A program made the translations under genes and the position numbers. Below, one piece after another: positions 1 to 5,896 of a stretch of DNA of 8,768 nucleotides (within the stretch, counting starts at the first letter, position 1; each line of letters begins with the position of its first letter). The stretch comes from Gammaproteobacteria bacterium (GTDB lineage: Bacteria > Pseudomonadota > Gammaproteobacteria > Steroidobacterales > MnTg04), in assembly GCA_027297845.1 (NCBI GenBank), contig JAPUHG010000197.1, positions 1 through 8,768 of the forward strand. The letters are read 5' to 3'. Below the pieces are notes generated by a model. That model searched no databases, was not told the DNA's origin, and was given only the letters and a program-made list of their open reading frames with translations.

Positions 1-96
1 CAGCAGGAAGAGGTAGCAATGCAACAGGCGGTAGCCATGCTGTCCACCCATATCATCAACTACCTGCACAGCGGCAGGTACAGGATTGCCGTATGA
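1..96 (+). CDS. C-terminal end of an unidentified protein (5' truncated by the window)
   Basis: The frame is open from base 1 to the TGA at 94-96 and encodes 31 residues, with a helix-like tail ending in YRIAV. The start lies outside the window. The stop overlaps the ATG of the ATP-grasp gene in an ATGA junction (93-96), the usual sign of translational coupling, so this gene and the ligase very likely form one operon and act in the same process. The visible part holds no recognisable domain or catalytic motif, so I assign no function. The frame is supported mainly by being open to the edge and by the exact overlap with a well-supported downstream gene. Confidence 0.72.
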   Translation, partial: QQEEVAMQQAVAMLSTHIINYLHSGRYRIAV

Positions 97-1118
97 GGCG
101 GTTCCGTGTACTGGTGCTGGTGCACGAGGACCTGGTGCCGCCAGATAGTGACCAGGGCGTTGATGATAAGGCGATGCTGGATTGCCAGACCGAGTATGAC
201 GTCTGCGCCACTCTGCGCGAGGCTGGACATGATGTCAGGGTTCTCGGTCTGCGCTACGACCTGGGCGTGCTGCGCAAGACATTGCAGAAATGGAAGCCAC
301 ATATTTCTTTCAACCTGCTTGAGGAATTCCATGACGTAACTGCTTACGATCATCATGTCGTCGCCTACCTCGAGTTGATGAAACAGCGCTACACCGGTTG
401 TAACCCCAGCGGGCTTTTCCTTTCACGAGATAAGGCGCTGAGCAAAAAAATCATGATTTACCATCGTATTCCGACCGCGCGTTTCACGATCGGCAAGGCG
501 GGGCGCCGCATAGCGGGGCTGCGAAAATTGCGTTACCCGTTGATGATCAAGTCCGCGACCGAGGATGCCTCGCTGGGGATTGCGCAGGCCTCGCGCGTCA
601 TGGACGAAGACAAGGTACGCGAGCGGGTGGCGTTTATTCATGAGCAAACCGGTACCGACGCGCTGATCGAGGAATACATCGATGGGCGAGAATTGTATCT
701 CGGTGTTATGGGTAATCATCGGCTGAAAACCTTACCGGTCTGGGAAATGGATTTCGGAAGCCTGCCAGCCGACAACGCGCGGGTCGCGACCCGCAAGGTA
801 AAATGGGATCTTGCTTATCGGAAGAAATATGGCATCAGCAGCAAGCGGGCCACCGATATTCCGCCGGATCTGGAAAAGCGCATCCAAAAAATTGGCCGGC
901 GCGTTTACAAAGGCTTGCAGCTCAGTGGTTACGCGAGGATAGATCTTCGTCTAACCGAAGACGAAAAGGTCTACGTGCTGGAGGCGAATGCCAACCCCGA
1001 ATTGTCCTATGGCGATGACTTTGCCGAAAGTGCGGAAGCGGCTGGCTATACCTACCATCAGTTGCTCGAGCAGATCTTGCGCATGGGCCTTGGCTATCGC
1101 GCAGCATGGCATGAGTAG
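93..1118 (+). CDS. ATP-grasp ligase, D-alanine-D-alanine ligase-like (341 aa)
   Basis: This is probably a cytoplasmic ATP-dependent carboxylate-amine (or peptide-forming) ligase of the D-Ala-D-Ala ligase-like ATP-grasp superfamily. Visible landmarks in order are: an N-terminal pre-ATP-grasp alpha/beta domain (about 1-95); YTGCNPSG followed by DKALSK (100-118), as at the start of the ATP-grasp domain in Ddl proteins; the ATP-binding strand and loop PLMIKSATEDASLGI (149-163) with Lys153; EEYIDGRE (193-200); ARIDLR (281-286); and the Mg-binding EANANPELS (297-305). The length is near that of Ddl (about 300-360 aa), but the N-terminus lacks the glycine-rich GG.S.E pattern of true Ddl enzymes, so cell-wall D-Ala-D-Ala synthesis is not a safe call. 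The ATG overlaps the preceding stop and has only a weak upstream purine run, which fits coupled translation. The substrate is unknown; the fold is well supported. Confidence 0.9.
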   Translation: MRRFRVLVLVHEDLVPPDSDQGVDDKAMLDCQTEYDVCATLREAGHDVRVLGLRYDLGVLRKTLQKWKPHISFNLLEEFHDVTAYDHHVVAYLELMKQRYTGCNPSGLFLSRDKALSKKIMIYHRIPTARFTIGKAGRRIAGLRKLRYPLMIKSATEDASLGIAQASRVMDEDKVRERVAFIHEQTGTDALIEEYIDGRELYLGVMGNHRLKTLPVWEMDFGSLPADNARVATRKVKWDLAYRKKYGISSKRATDIPPDLEKRIQKIGRRVYKGLQLSGYARIDLRLTEDEKVYVLEANANPELSYGDDFAESAEAAGYTYHQLLEQILRMGLGYRAAWHE

Positions 1119-1359
1119 CGGGGCTGAGAAAGCTTGATAGGCACAATCCGGCGTTAAATGTGGCTCACAATACGGGGCGGTGCAGCTGCAAACTGGCGTG
1201 TACACTGCGCTGCCGGGCAGGACGCCCAAATGCCGCGGAGCCCACGCGACCGAAGGAAGTCCCCTTGCGGGAGACGGGCGAGAGCGGCGCATCGCCACAA
1301 TTGCCTTGTCTTGCACTCGCCTGAGGCTTTCTCAACAGCCTGCTACCTGATAGTAACCA
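1119..1359. other. GC-rich gene-free gap with 9-base inverted repeats near both ends
   Basis: No convincing gene fills this 241-base gap between the convergent ATP-grasp and S9 peptidase genes. The sequence TGAGAAAGC at 1125-1133 recurs as its exact reverse complement at 1326-1334. The right copy sits in a small hairpin (AGGCT 1324-1328 with AGCCT 1337-1341). Between them is GC-rich sequence with short palindromes: TGCAGCTGCA at 1181-1190 and GTGTACAC at 1197-1204. There is no U-tract, so it is not a clear terminator for either flanking gene. It could be a small mobile-element remnant (MITE-like), a structured RNA or a decayed gene; the sequence alone does not decide. Confidence 0.35.
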
Positions 1360-3411
1360 TCATTCGTCGTCTTCCGGTTTCCCGTTGTGGCTCGCAAACC
1401 ACTCGAGAATGTTCAAAGTCTTGGCGATCAACTGGCTGGGTCTGGCCGCGATACCATGTGAGGCGCCTGGTACACGCACCAGCGCCGTGTCTATTTTTCT
1501 CAGTTTCAGCGCCTGGTAGAACTGCTCGCTTTCGGAAATCGGCGTGCGCAGATCCTCTTCACCAGTCAGCAGCATGGTCGGCGTACTCACAATGCCGACC
1601 AGCGACAACGGCGAGCGCCGCATGTACTCGTCCTGGTGTTCCCACGGCGGTCCCGGAAACCAGTAGCGGTAAACAAAACTGTAAATATCGGCGGTCAGCG
1701 CGAAGCTATACCAGTTGATCACGGGTTTGGCAGATACCGCTGCCCGGAAACGATCCGTTTTGCCGACGATCCACGCGGTCAGCACACCGCCGCCGCTACC
1801 ACCGGTGACAAAAAGCTGGTCCGGATCGATATAGCCTTTGGCAAGGACTGCGTCCACGCCCGACATCAGGTCGTCGTAATCATGGCCCGGGTAGGCGTGA
1901 TGAATCAGGTTGCCGAATTCCTGGCCATAAGATGTGCTGCCACGCGGATTGGTATACAGCACAACATAGCCAGCGCTCGCGTAAAGCTGGATCTCGGCGG
2001 CAAACCGCGAACCATAATTGGCAAATGGCCCGCCGTGAATTTCCAGGATCAATGGATACTTCTTCGCCGCGTCAAAACCCGGCGGCTTGACGATCCAGCC
2101 ATGAATTGGACGTTGATCGAAGTTGCTTGCAAACCAGATCTCCTCAACCTGGCCAAGTTCCCTGTACGCAAACAAATCTTCATTGAGCGCCGTCAATTTA
2201 CGGGCCTTGCCTCCGCGGCCATCGACAACCGCCAGATCGGCCGGGTGGTAGGCGCTGACTTGAGTGAACGCGATGCGATCCCGTCCGGCAATAGTGAAAC
2301 TCGATGCGCCATAAGGGCGTCCCAGCGTCGTGCCGCCGAGTGAGTCAGTGACCTGGCGTAATTGACCGGACAAAGAAAGATACGCGATCCGCGTGTCGCC
2401 CTGGTCATCGTATTGAAAATATATGCCTTTACCATCGCGACTGAAGCTGGGGTTTTGTACGTTGCGATCGAGGTTTTCGCTGAGTACGCGCGAGCCCGTG
2501 CCATCGGCATTCATGACATACAGGCGGGCGTTTTCATAGCCTTGCAGGTGGTCATCGAAACCTGTGTACGCGATTAGCCGACCATCGCGTGAAACAGCCA
2601 GGCTGCCATCGGGTCCCTGGCGATCGGTCAGCGCATCAATTTCGCCGTCATCGATGCTGACCCGGTATATCTCGGTGTTGAGCGCATCGTATTCCCAGTC
2701 GTCATGACGATTGGCGGAGATCAGTATGTGTTCGCCAGCGGCTGTCCAGTGTATGGGTGAGGTGTGGTTAAAATCGCCACTGGTGATTTGTCTTGGCGTG
2801 CCTCCATCTGCGGGGACAATAAATACCTGCGTGTAGCCCAGTTCGAGAAAGCCTCGTCCATCAAAGCGATAAGTCAGTGTATCGATCACCCTTACCGGGT
2901 CCGCCCATTTCGCGCCCTTCGGCTTGGCGGGCATTTTCGCGCCGCCCTCGGTTTTTTCCGATACCAGCATTGTGAAAGCCAGTCGTTTGCCACCAGGTGA
3001 CCAGGAAAGATTGTCCGCGCTGTGGGTCAGATGCGTGACCCTGACGGTCTGCCCGCTATCCAGCCAGCGCAGCATGATTTCCATGTGGCCGTCTATCAAC
3101 GCCAGGTAGGCCAGTCGTTTGCCATCGGGTGACCAGCGCGGAGAAGAGTGGTTGCTCAGCCCGCTGGTCAGTGGCCGCAGGTTGTCGCCATCATAGTCGA
3201 CGATCCACAGGTTTGAGCGCGCCCGGTCATTCATGATGTCCATGAAATTTCGTACGAAGATGACTTTATCGCCATTGGGAGAGACCTGCGGATCGCTGAC
3301 AAACTCCAGGTCGAATACATCGCGAGCTTCGAAGTGGCTCGCGGCATGCAGCGGTGCTGCAAAAGCGAATGAGAACAGCAGCGTATTTTTGGCGATTTCT
3401 CTAAGGTTCAT
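1360..3411 (-). CDS. Exported S9-family serine peptidase (prolyl oligopeptidase / acylaminoacyl-peptidase type)
   Basis: The 683-residue product is predicted to be exported and to cleave peptides with a Ser-Asp-His triad. The ATG at 3411 is chosen because a signal peptide starts there: MNLREIAK, a hydrophobic stretch at 10-19, and a likely cut after LHA (residue 23). An in-frame ATG at 3489 would bury this signal behind 26 extra residues. Residues 30-430 form a beta-propeller with TolB/PD40-type repeats such as SPRWSPDGKRLAY and PSFSRDGKGIYF. The C-terminal alpha/beta-hydrolase domain carries HGGP (459-462, oxyanion hole), the nucleophile Ser539 in GGSGGG (GGSYGG is more usual), Asp620 in GEEDLRTP and His652 in GASHG. 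All catalytic elements are present and length is typical. It is probably monocistronic: both neighbours lie on the other strand, and a terminator shields its 5' side. The family is clear; exact specificity is not. Confidence 0.93.
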   Translation of the reverse strand: MNLREIAKNTLLFSFAFAAPLHAASHFEARDVFDLEFVSDPQVSPNGDKVIFVRNFMDIMNDRARSNLWIVDYDGDNLRPLTSGLSNHSSPRWSPDGKRLAYLALIDGHMEIMLRWLDSGQTVRVTHLTHSADNLSWSPGGKRLAFTMLVSEKTEGGAKMPAKPKGAKWADPVRVIDTLTYRFDGRGFLELGYTQVFIVPADGGTPRQITSGDFNHTSPIHWTAAGEHILISANRHDDWEYDALNTEIYRVSIDDGEIDALTDRQGPDGSLAVSRDGRLIAYTGFDDHLQGYENARLYVMNADGTGSRVLSENLDRNVQNPSFSRDGKGIYFQYDDQGDTRIAYLSLSGQLRQVTDSLGGTTLGRPYGASSFTIAGRDRIAFTQVSAYHPADLAVVDGRGGKARKLTALNEDLFAYRELGQVEEIWFASNFDQRPIHGWIVKPPGFDAAKKYPLILEIHGGPFANYGSRFAAEIQLYASAGYVVLYTNPRGSTSYGQEFGNLIHHAYPGHDYDDLMSGVDAVLAKGYIDPDQLFVTGGSGGGVLTAWIVGKTDRFRAAVSAKPVINWYSFALTADIYSFVYRYWFPGPPWEHQDEYMRRSPLSLVGIVSTPTMLLTGEEDLRTPISESEQFYQALKLRKIDTALVRVPGASHGIAARPSQLIAKTLNILEWFASHNGKPEDDE

Positions 3412-3537
3412 AATCGTCTCGATTCCAGATTCACTTTTGATTTCGCCGCCGGATAAGCCGGTTGCGCCACAGGATGCTGATATTGCCACAACAGCGGTTC
3501 TGGCGTGGGTTCAGGGATGACGAGGGGGGAAAAAAGA

Positions 3538-3556
3538 ACCCGCCTGAAAGGCGGGT
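3538..3556 (-). terminator. Rho-independent terminator, best read on the minus strand
   Basis: ACCCGCCT (3538-3545) pairs perfectly with AGGCGGGT (3549-3556) around a three-base loop, an 8-bp GC-rich stem. On the minus strand it is followed almost at once by TTCTTTTTT (complement of 3529-3537), a good U-tract. On the plus strand the T-run is delayed (CTTAATTTCTGG, then eight T's), so plus-strand use is weaker but possible. No obvious minus-strand gene ends just upstream of it. It lies about 127 bases ahead of the S9 peptidase start, so it either insulates that gene, attenuates it, or ends an unrecognised transcript. Confidence 0.8.
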
Positions 3557-3706
3557 CTTAATTTCTGGTTTTTTTTCTTATGCGGCCAATATTCACTTTG
3601 GCTAAAGGGAAAACCTGTAACCTGAACATGCAGAAATCGTGCCGGTAGAAATATGTTCTTTAAAATCAATGACATAAGTAAAAGCATTCAAATCGAAGGA
3701 GGCGAG

Positions 3707-3735
3707 TTGTAAAAAAATCCGACAGCTATTAGGGT
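3707..3735 (+). promoter_or_regulatory. Possible sigma70 promoter for the ABM-GNAT cluster
   Basis: TTGTAA (3707-3712) and TAGGGT (3730-3735) are 17 bases apart at the downstream edge of the AT-rich stretch, and start the right distance upstream for the hairpin-rich leader to be transcribed. Both hexamers match the consensus only partly (T, T, G and A of the -35; T, A and T of the -10), so this is a weak prediction. Confidence 0.25.
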
Positions 3736-3747
3736 TTGAGCGATGAT

Positions 3748-3844
3748 TGGCCTGAACCTGTAGTGAGGCCAGGGGCGCATAGCCAATAATTTGGCTCCTG
3801 CCGGGAGTCGTATTCGCAAACCAGGCGCCAGGAAACCGGGCGCC
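3748..3844 (+). other. Hairpin-rich leader upstream of the ABM-like gene
   Basis: Four potential stems lie within 100 bases just ahead of the gene. TGGCCT (3748-3753) pairs with AGGCCA (3766-3771). AGCCAA (3781-3786) pairs with TTGGCT (3791-3796) around TAAT. GGCTCC (3793-3798) pairs with GGAGTC, overlapping and therefore competing with the previous stem. GGCGCC (3824-3829) pairs with GGCGCC (3839-3844). Mutually exclusive stems in a leader are a feature of regulatory RNAs, but I cannot match this to a known riboswitch class. Confidence 0.35.
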
Positions 3845-3883
3845 GACGAAGCAGGCCATTCGACGGCGTGCCAAGGGGGGGGA

Positions 3884-4204
3884 ATGGGCCGATTTGTAAT
3901 TGCTGCTTACGCGCCGAAGGCCGGGAAAGAGAAACAGCTTTTGACCGCCGTCGGAAAACATTTTCAGGTTCTGCAGACCGAGCAACTGGTAACGGACAGG
4001 CCGGCTGCCGTCATGTGTGCCGCAAACGGAACAATTATCGAAGTCTTCGAGTGGCGATCGGCAGAGGCCATTGAACAGGCGCACAACAATTCAGCTGTTC
4101 AGGCGCTATGGGCGGAGTTTGCCGATGTGTGCGATTACCAACCACTCGCCGAATTGGCCGAAGCTCGACAGATGTTCGCCGAGTTTGATGCTGTTCAGTT
4201 GTAA
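3884..4204 (+). CDS. Small dimeric alpha/beta-barrel protein, antibiotic-biosynthesis-monooxygenase (ABM)-like
   Basis: The product is a 106-residue soluble cytoplasmic protein with the alternating strand-helix pattern of ABM-like ferredoxin folds, which normally work as dimers. Visible elements are strand one FVIAAYAPKAGKE (4-16), a helix to about 33, TDRP (37-40), the central strand GTIIEVFEWRS (49-59) and the helix AHNNSAVQALWAEF (66-79), which resembles the conserved H-x(n)-V-x(2)-LW segment of the family. Several family members are cofactor-free oxygenases or haem-degrading enzymes, while many have no known activity; nothing here identifies a substrate. The ATG at 3884 directly follows a run of G's (AAGGGGGGGGA) that can serve as ribosome binding site. 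A TTG at 3791 in the same frame would add 31 residues unlike the family, and I reject it. The GNAT gene follows after 47 bases. Confidence 0.8.
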   Translation: MGRFVIAAYAPKAGKEKQLLTAVGKHFQVLQTEQLVTDRPAAVMCAANGTIIEVFEWRSAEAIEQAHNNSAVQALWAEFADVCDYQPLAELAEARQMFAEFDAVQL

Positions 4205-4251
4205 TAATCACGCGGTAAAGAAATAAGCATCTACCTGTGATCTGCAACAAA

Positions 4252-4860
4252 ATGATTGAAAACTTTTCAAAAGAACAGCGGTCCCAGATCGTGGCCGCCC
4301 TGTGTTCGGCCTTTCGTGATTATTCGACGATGCGCTATATGCTTGGCGATAGTACAGATGATTACGACACGCATCTGGCCGAACTGATTGCTTATTACGT
4401 GGATTCGCGGCTGACGCGGGACTGGCCCGTTATCGGTGTTCGCGCGGATGGCGAGATCGTCGCTGTCGCCATGGGCAACGAGCCTGTAGCGAAGCCGGCC
4501 CCGGATGCGTTGCAACACGCATACGACCGCTTGCGTAAGGTTATTGGAGGAGACGCCTTTGACCGCATGGCTGCTTTTGAGGCGGTGAGCGATCGCATTG
4601 AGCCAGACTATCCACATTTTTTCCTTGGCATGCTTGGCGTAAATCCTGATTATCAGGGGAGAGGCTATGCGGCGGAATTGATCGAACGTTTCCGAGAATT
4701 GTCTGCAGCGGATAGTCGATCGAAAGCTGTCGTCCTGAGTACCGAAGATCTCGATAATCTGCCTTTCTATAAGAAAATAGGCTTCGAAATTGTCGCCGAC
4801 GCTGACGTCGGCGAATTACATACCTGGTGCCTGGCGCTGCCGACGCCCGGGTCAGCTTAG
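4252..4860 (+). CDS. GNAT-family N-acetyltransferase
   Basis: A probable acetyl-CoA-dependent N-acetyltransferase of 202 residues. The N-terminal half (helix with AALCSAFRDY, then TMRYMLG) resembles GNAT proteins with an extended N-terminal helical region. The acetyl-CoA-binding motif A is FFLGMLGVNPDYQGRGYA, with the Q-x-x-G-x-A pattern as QGRGYA (residues 135-140). Motif B is seen as NLPFYKKIGFE (169-179). The acceptor substrate cannot be told from sequence. The ATG at 4252 is preferred because MIENFSKEQ looks like a family N-terminus. A GTG at 4237 would add five residues and is equally possible, since neither start has a good Shine-Dalgarno sequence (an A/G-rich run lies at 4216-4226). 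It follows the ABM-like gene closely and the next gene starts 12 bases after its stop, so all three are probably one transcript. Confidence 0.88.
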   Translation: MIENFSKEQRSQIVAALCSAFRDYSTMRYMLGDSTDDYDTHLAELIAYYVDSRLTRDWPVIGVRADGEIVAVAMGNEPVAKPAPDALQHAYDRLRKVIGGDAFDRMAAFEAVSDRIEPDYPHFFLGMLGVNPDYQGRGYAAELIERFRELSAADSRSKAVVLSTEDLDNLPFYKKIGFEIVADADVGELHTWCLALPTPGSA

Positions 4861-4872
4861 TGGTGATTCTGC

Positions 4873-5244
4873 TTGCTGGAAAGCTTCCAAAAATTTGCTT
4901 TGTTTCTACGTCCTATCAAGCCGCTGGCTTTTGCAGGGCTGTTTCTTTTTGCATTGATCTTTGGCTGGAATATGGTCGCGGCGCCAGATGGGTCAGGGGA
5001 ACGGTATGTGATCCCATCGATAGTGGGTTTTCTCTGGGCCTTGTCGGTCTATAGTTTTATCGGCAGCTTTCAGCATGTACCTGCCAGGGCAAATTCGCAG
5101 CATTCATTCCTCGCGAAACTCATGGCGGCTCTACGCCGTTTGCGGTACTGGATCCTCGCTTTGCTCGCCCTGATCAGCAGCGTGGCTGTGCTGTTCGTGA
5201 CATACCGCCTGTTCGCAGTCTGGCTGCGCGATTTCGGTATTTAA
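4873..5244 (+). CDS. Small multi-pass inner-membrane protein of unknown function (TTG start)
   Basis: A 123-residue protein that I do not recognise. It has three hydrophobic segments: about 18-37 (LAFAGLFLFALIFGW), 46-66 (VIPSIVGFLWALSVYSFIG) and 93-118 (WILALLALISSVAVLFVTYRL). The basic stretch RRLRY (88-92) just before the third helix suggests that this loop faces the cytoplasm. No ATG is available: the frame is closed by a TGA at 4864-4866, and the first ATG would fall inside the first helix at codon 34. The TTG at 4873, preceded by GGTG at 4862-4865, is therefore the likely start; the CTG next to it is an alternative. It begins 12 bases after the GNAT stop and is probably co-transcribed. 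Membrane-protein composition across the whole frame supports real coding. Confidence 0.75.
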   Translation: MLESFQKFALFLRPIKPLAFAGLFLFALIFGWNMVAAPDGSGERYVIPSIVGFLWALSVYSFIGSFQHVPARANSQHSFLAKLMAALRRLRYWILALLALISSVAVLFVTYRLFAVWLRDFGI

Positions 5245-5275
5245 TGCGCTAGGGGGATTTCTGCCGTGCGGACCA

Positions 5276-5896
5276 CTAGTGCCCTTTTTTACGCACCTGC
5301 CGGCGCATCATTGCAGCCAGTTCCTGATGGTCTTTTCCGGGTGCTGATTCAAGGTTGGTAGCGAGGTGCTCAACCGCTTCAGTCCCCAAGTGCTGGTCGA
5401 GTTTCAATTTGGTGGTGACCGAATCCAGCGGCAGTCTGAAGCCGACTATGCCTTGCAGATTTTTTTCGACAGCGGCATCTCTGGCGACTATCCAGGGTTT
5501 CGGCAACGGGGATTCATATTGCTGGGTGAGTCGGTCGACCAGCCGAAATAACTCGCCTGCGTCTGCAATCAGGCTGGCCATGGCCTGGACGTGAACCACG
5601 GCATAGTTCCATGTCGGGACTGTGTCCGATATATACCAGTTGGGCGACATATAGGCGTGTGGTCCCATGAAAATCGCCGTGCTTGGGTTGCCTTCCAGAT
5701 AACGGTGGTGTTCGTTAGCCAGGGCCATGTGGCCGAGCAACCGGTTGTTTTCCTGATCGAGCAGCATGGGCAGGTGAGTGATCTGGCACGCAGTCTCTGT
5801 CGGTGTGATAAGCGTGGCAAAACCATGGTTTTCAATGATCGCCAGCGCCACTTTCGTATCGGTTGCCGCAAATCGTTGCGGGACATGCATCGCCAT
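5276..5896 (-). CDS. PaiB-like FMN-binding protein (annotated as negative transcriptional regulator)
   Basis: A 206-residue cytoplasmic protein of the PaiB family, split-barrel flavin-binding proteins named after Bacillus subtilis PaiB. Characteristic segments are THLP (40-43), GHMALAN (55-61), the signature FMGPHAYMSPNWY (76-88), VPTWNYAVVHV (93-103), IVGFRLPL (150-157) and a C-terminal KLKLDQHL (163-170), where the family more often has a KLSQN-like motif. The length is typical. The 'negative regulator' name comes from B. subtilis, and no DNA-binding motif is visible, so an FMN-dependent redox role is equally possible. The ATG shares its A with the TAA of the upstream AlaX gene (TAATG), so translation is probably coupled. 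The second Met (codon 3) is another possible start. Confidence 0.92.
   Translation of the reverse strand: MAMHVPQRFAATDTKVALAIIENHGFATLITPTETACQITHLPMLLDQENNRLLGHMALANEHHRYLEGNPSTAIFMGPHAYMSPNWYISDTVPTWNYAVVHVQAMASLIADAGELFRLVDRLTQQYESPLPKPWIVARDAAVEKNLQGIVGFRLPLDSVTTKLKLDQHLGTEAVEHLATNLESAPGKDHQELAAMMRRQVRKKGH

Larger units (their letters stand above)
3412..3883. other. 472-base gene-free region: S9 upstream region, terminator, AT-rich stretch, hairpin leader
   Basis: This divergent spacer must hold the promoters of the minus-strand S9 peptidase and of the plus-strand ABM-like gene. From left to right it contains the S9 5' region (3412-3537, no promoter I can defend), an intrinsic terminator (3538-3556), a clearly AT-richer stretch (about 3557-3735) and several hairpins (3748-3844). 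Long frames cross it on both strands, but they look unlike protein or merely extend neighbouring genes. One plus-strand frame of 19 codons (ATG at about 3652) has no Shine-Dalgarno sequence and I do not call it. The minus-strand frame ending at 3602 is antisense to the ABM-like gene over most of its length, so I treat it as a shadow, although its last 30 or so residues lie in the AT-rich part. Confidence 0.6.

Noticed and set aside
1135..1353. TGATAG at 1135-1140 and again at 1348-1353, like a target-site duplication
   Set aside because: The left copy lies inside, not outside, the 9-base inverted repeat, so the two copies do not frame one element consistently; six-base repeats are common by chance.
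1158..1718. Plus-strand frame of 186 codons
   Set aside because: Most of it is antisense to the 3' end of the S9 peptidase gene, and the product is Arg/Ser/Cys-rich without any domain pattern.
1636..2343. Plus-strand frame of 235 codons inside the S9 gene
   Set aside because: It is the complement of a well-supported peptidase frame with catalytic motifs; no start signal or family resemblance.
3652..3711. 19-codon plus-strand frame in the AT-rich stretch
   Set aside because: No Shine-Dalgarno sequence and no hydrophobic or leader-peptide character; could be chance in AT-rich DNA.
3810..3870. Resemblance to c-di-GMP-I (GEMM) or cobalamin riboswitch segments (GCAAACC, GCCAGGAAACCGGGC)
   Set aside because: Only isolated short segments match; the remaining conserved core of either class is missing or out of order.
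3602..4084. Minus-strand frame of 160 codons ending just before the terminator
   Set aside because: Most of it is antisense to the ABM-like gene and its product has no family-like pattern. Only its last 30 or so codons lie in gene-free DNA, with no ribosome binding site ahead of a local start, so I do not call a gene, though a gene remnant remains possible.
5245..5290. Possible terminator between the converging small membrane protein and PaiB-like genes
   Set aside because: There is a run of six T's after CACTAGTG, but no stem with an acceptable loop can be built directly ahead of it.
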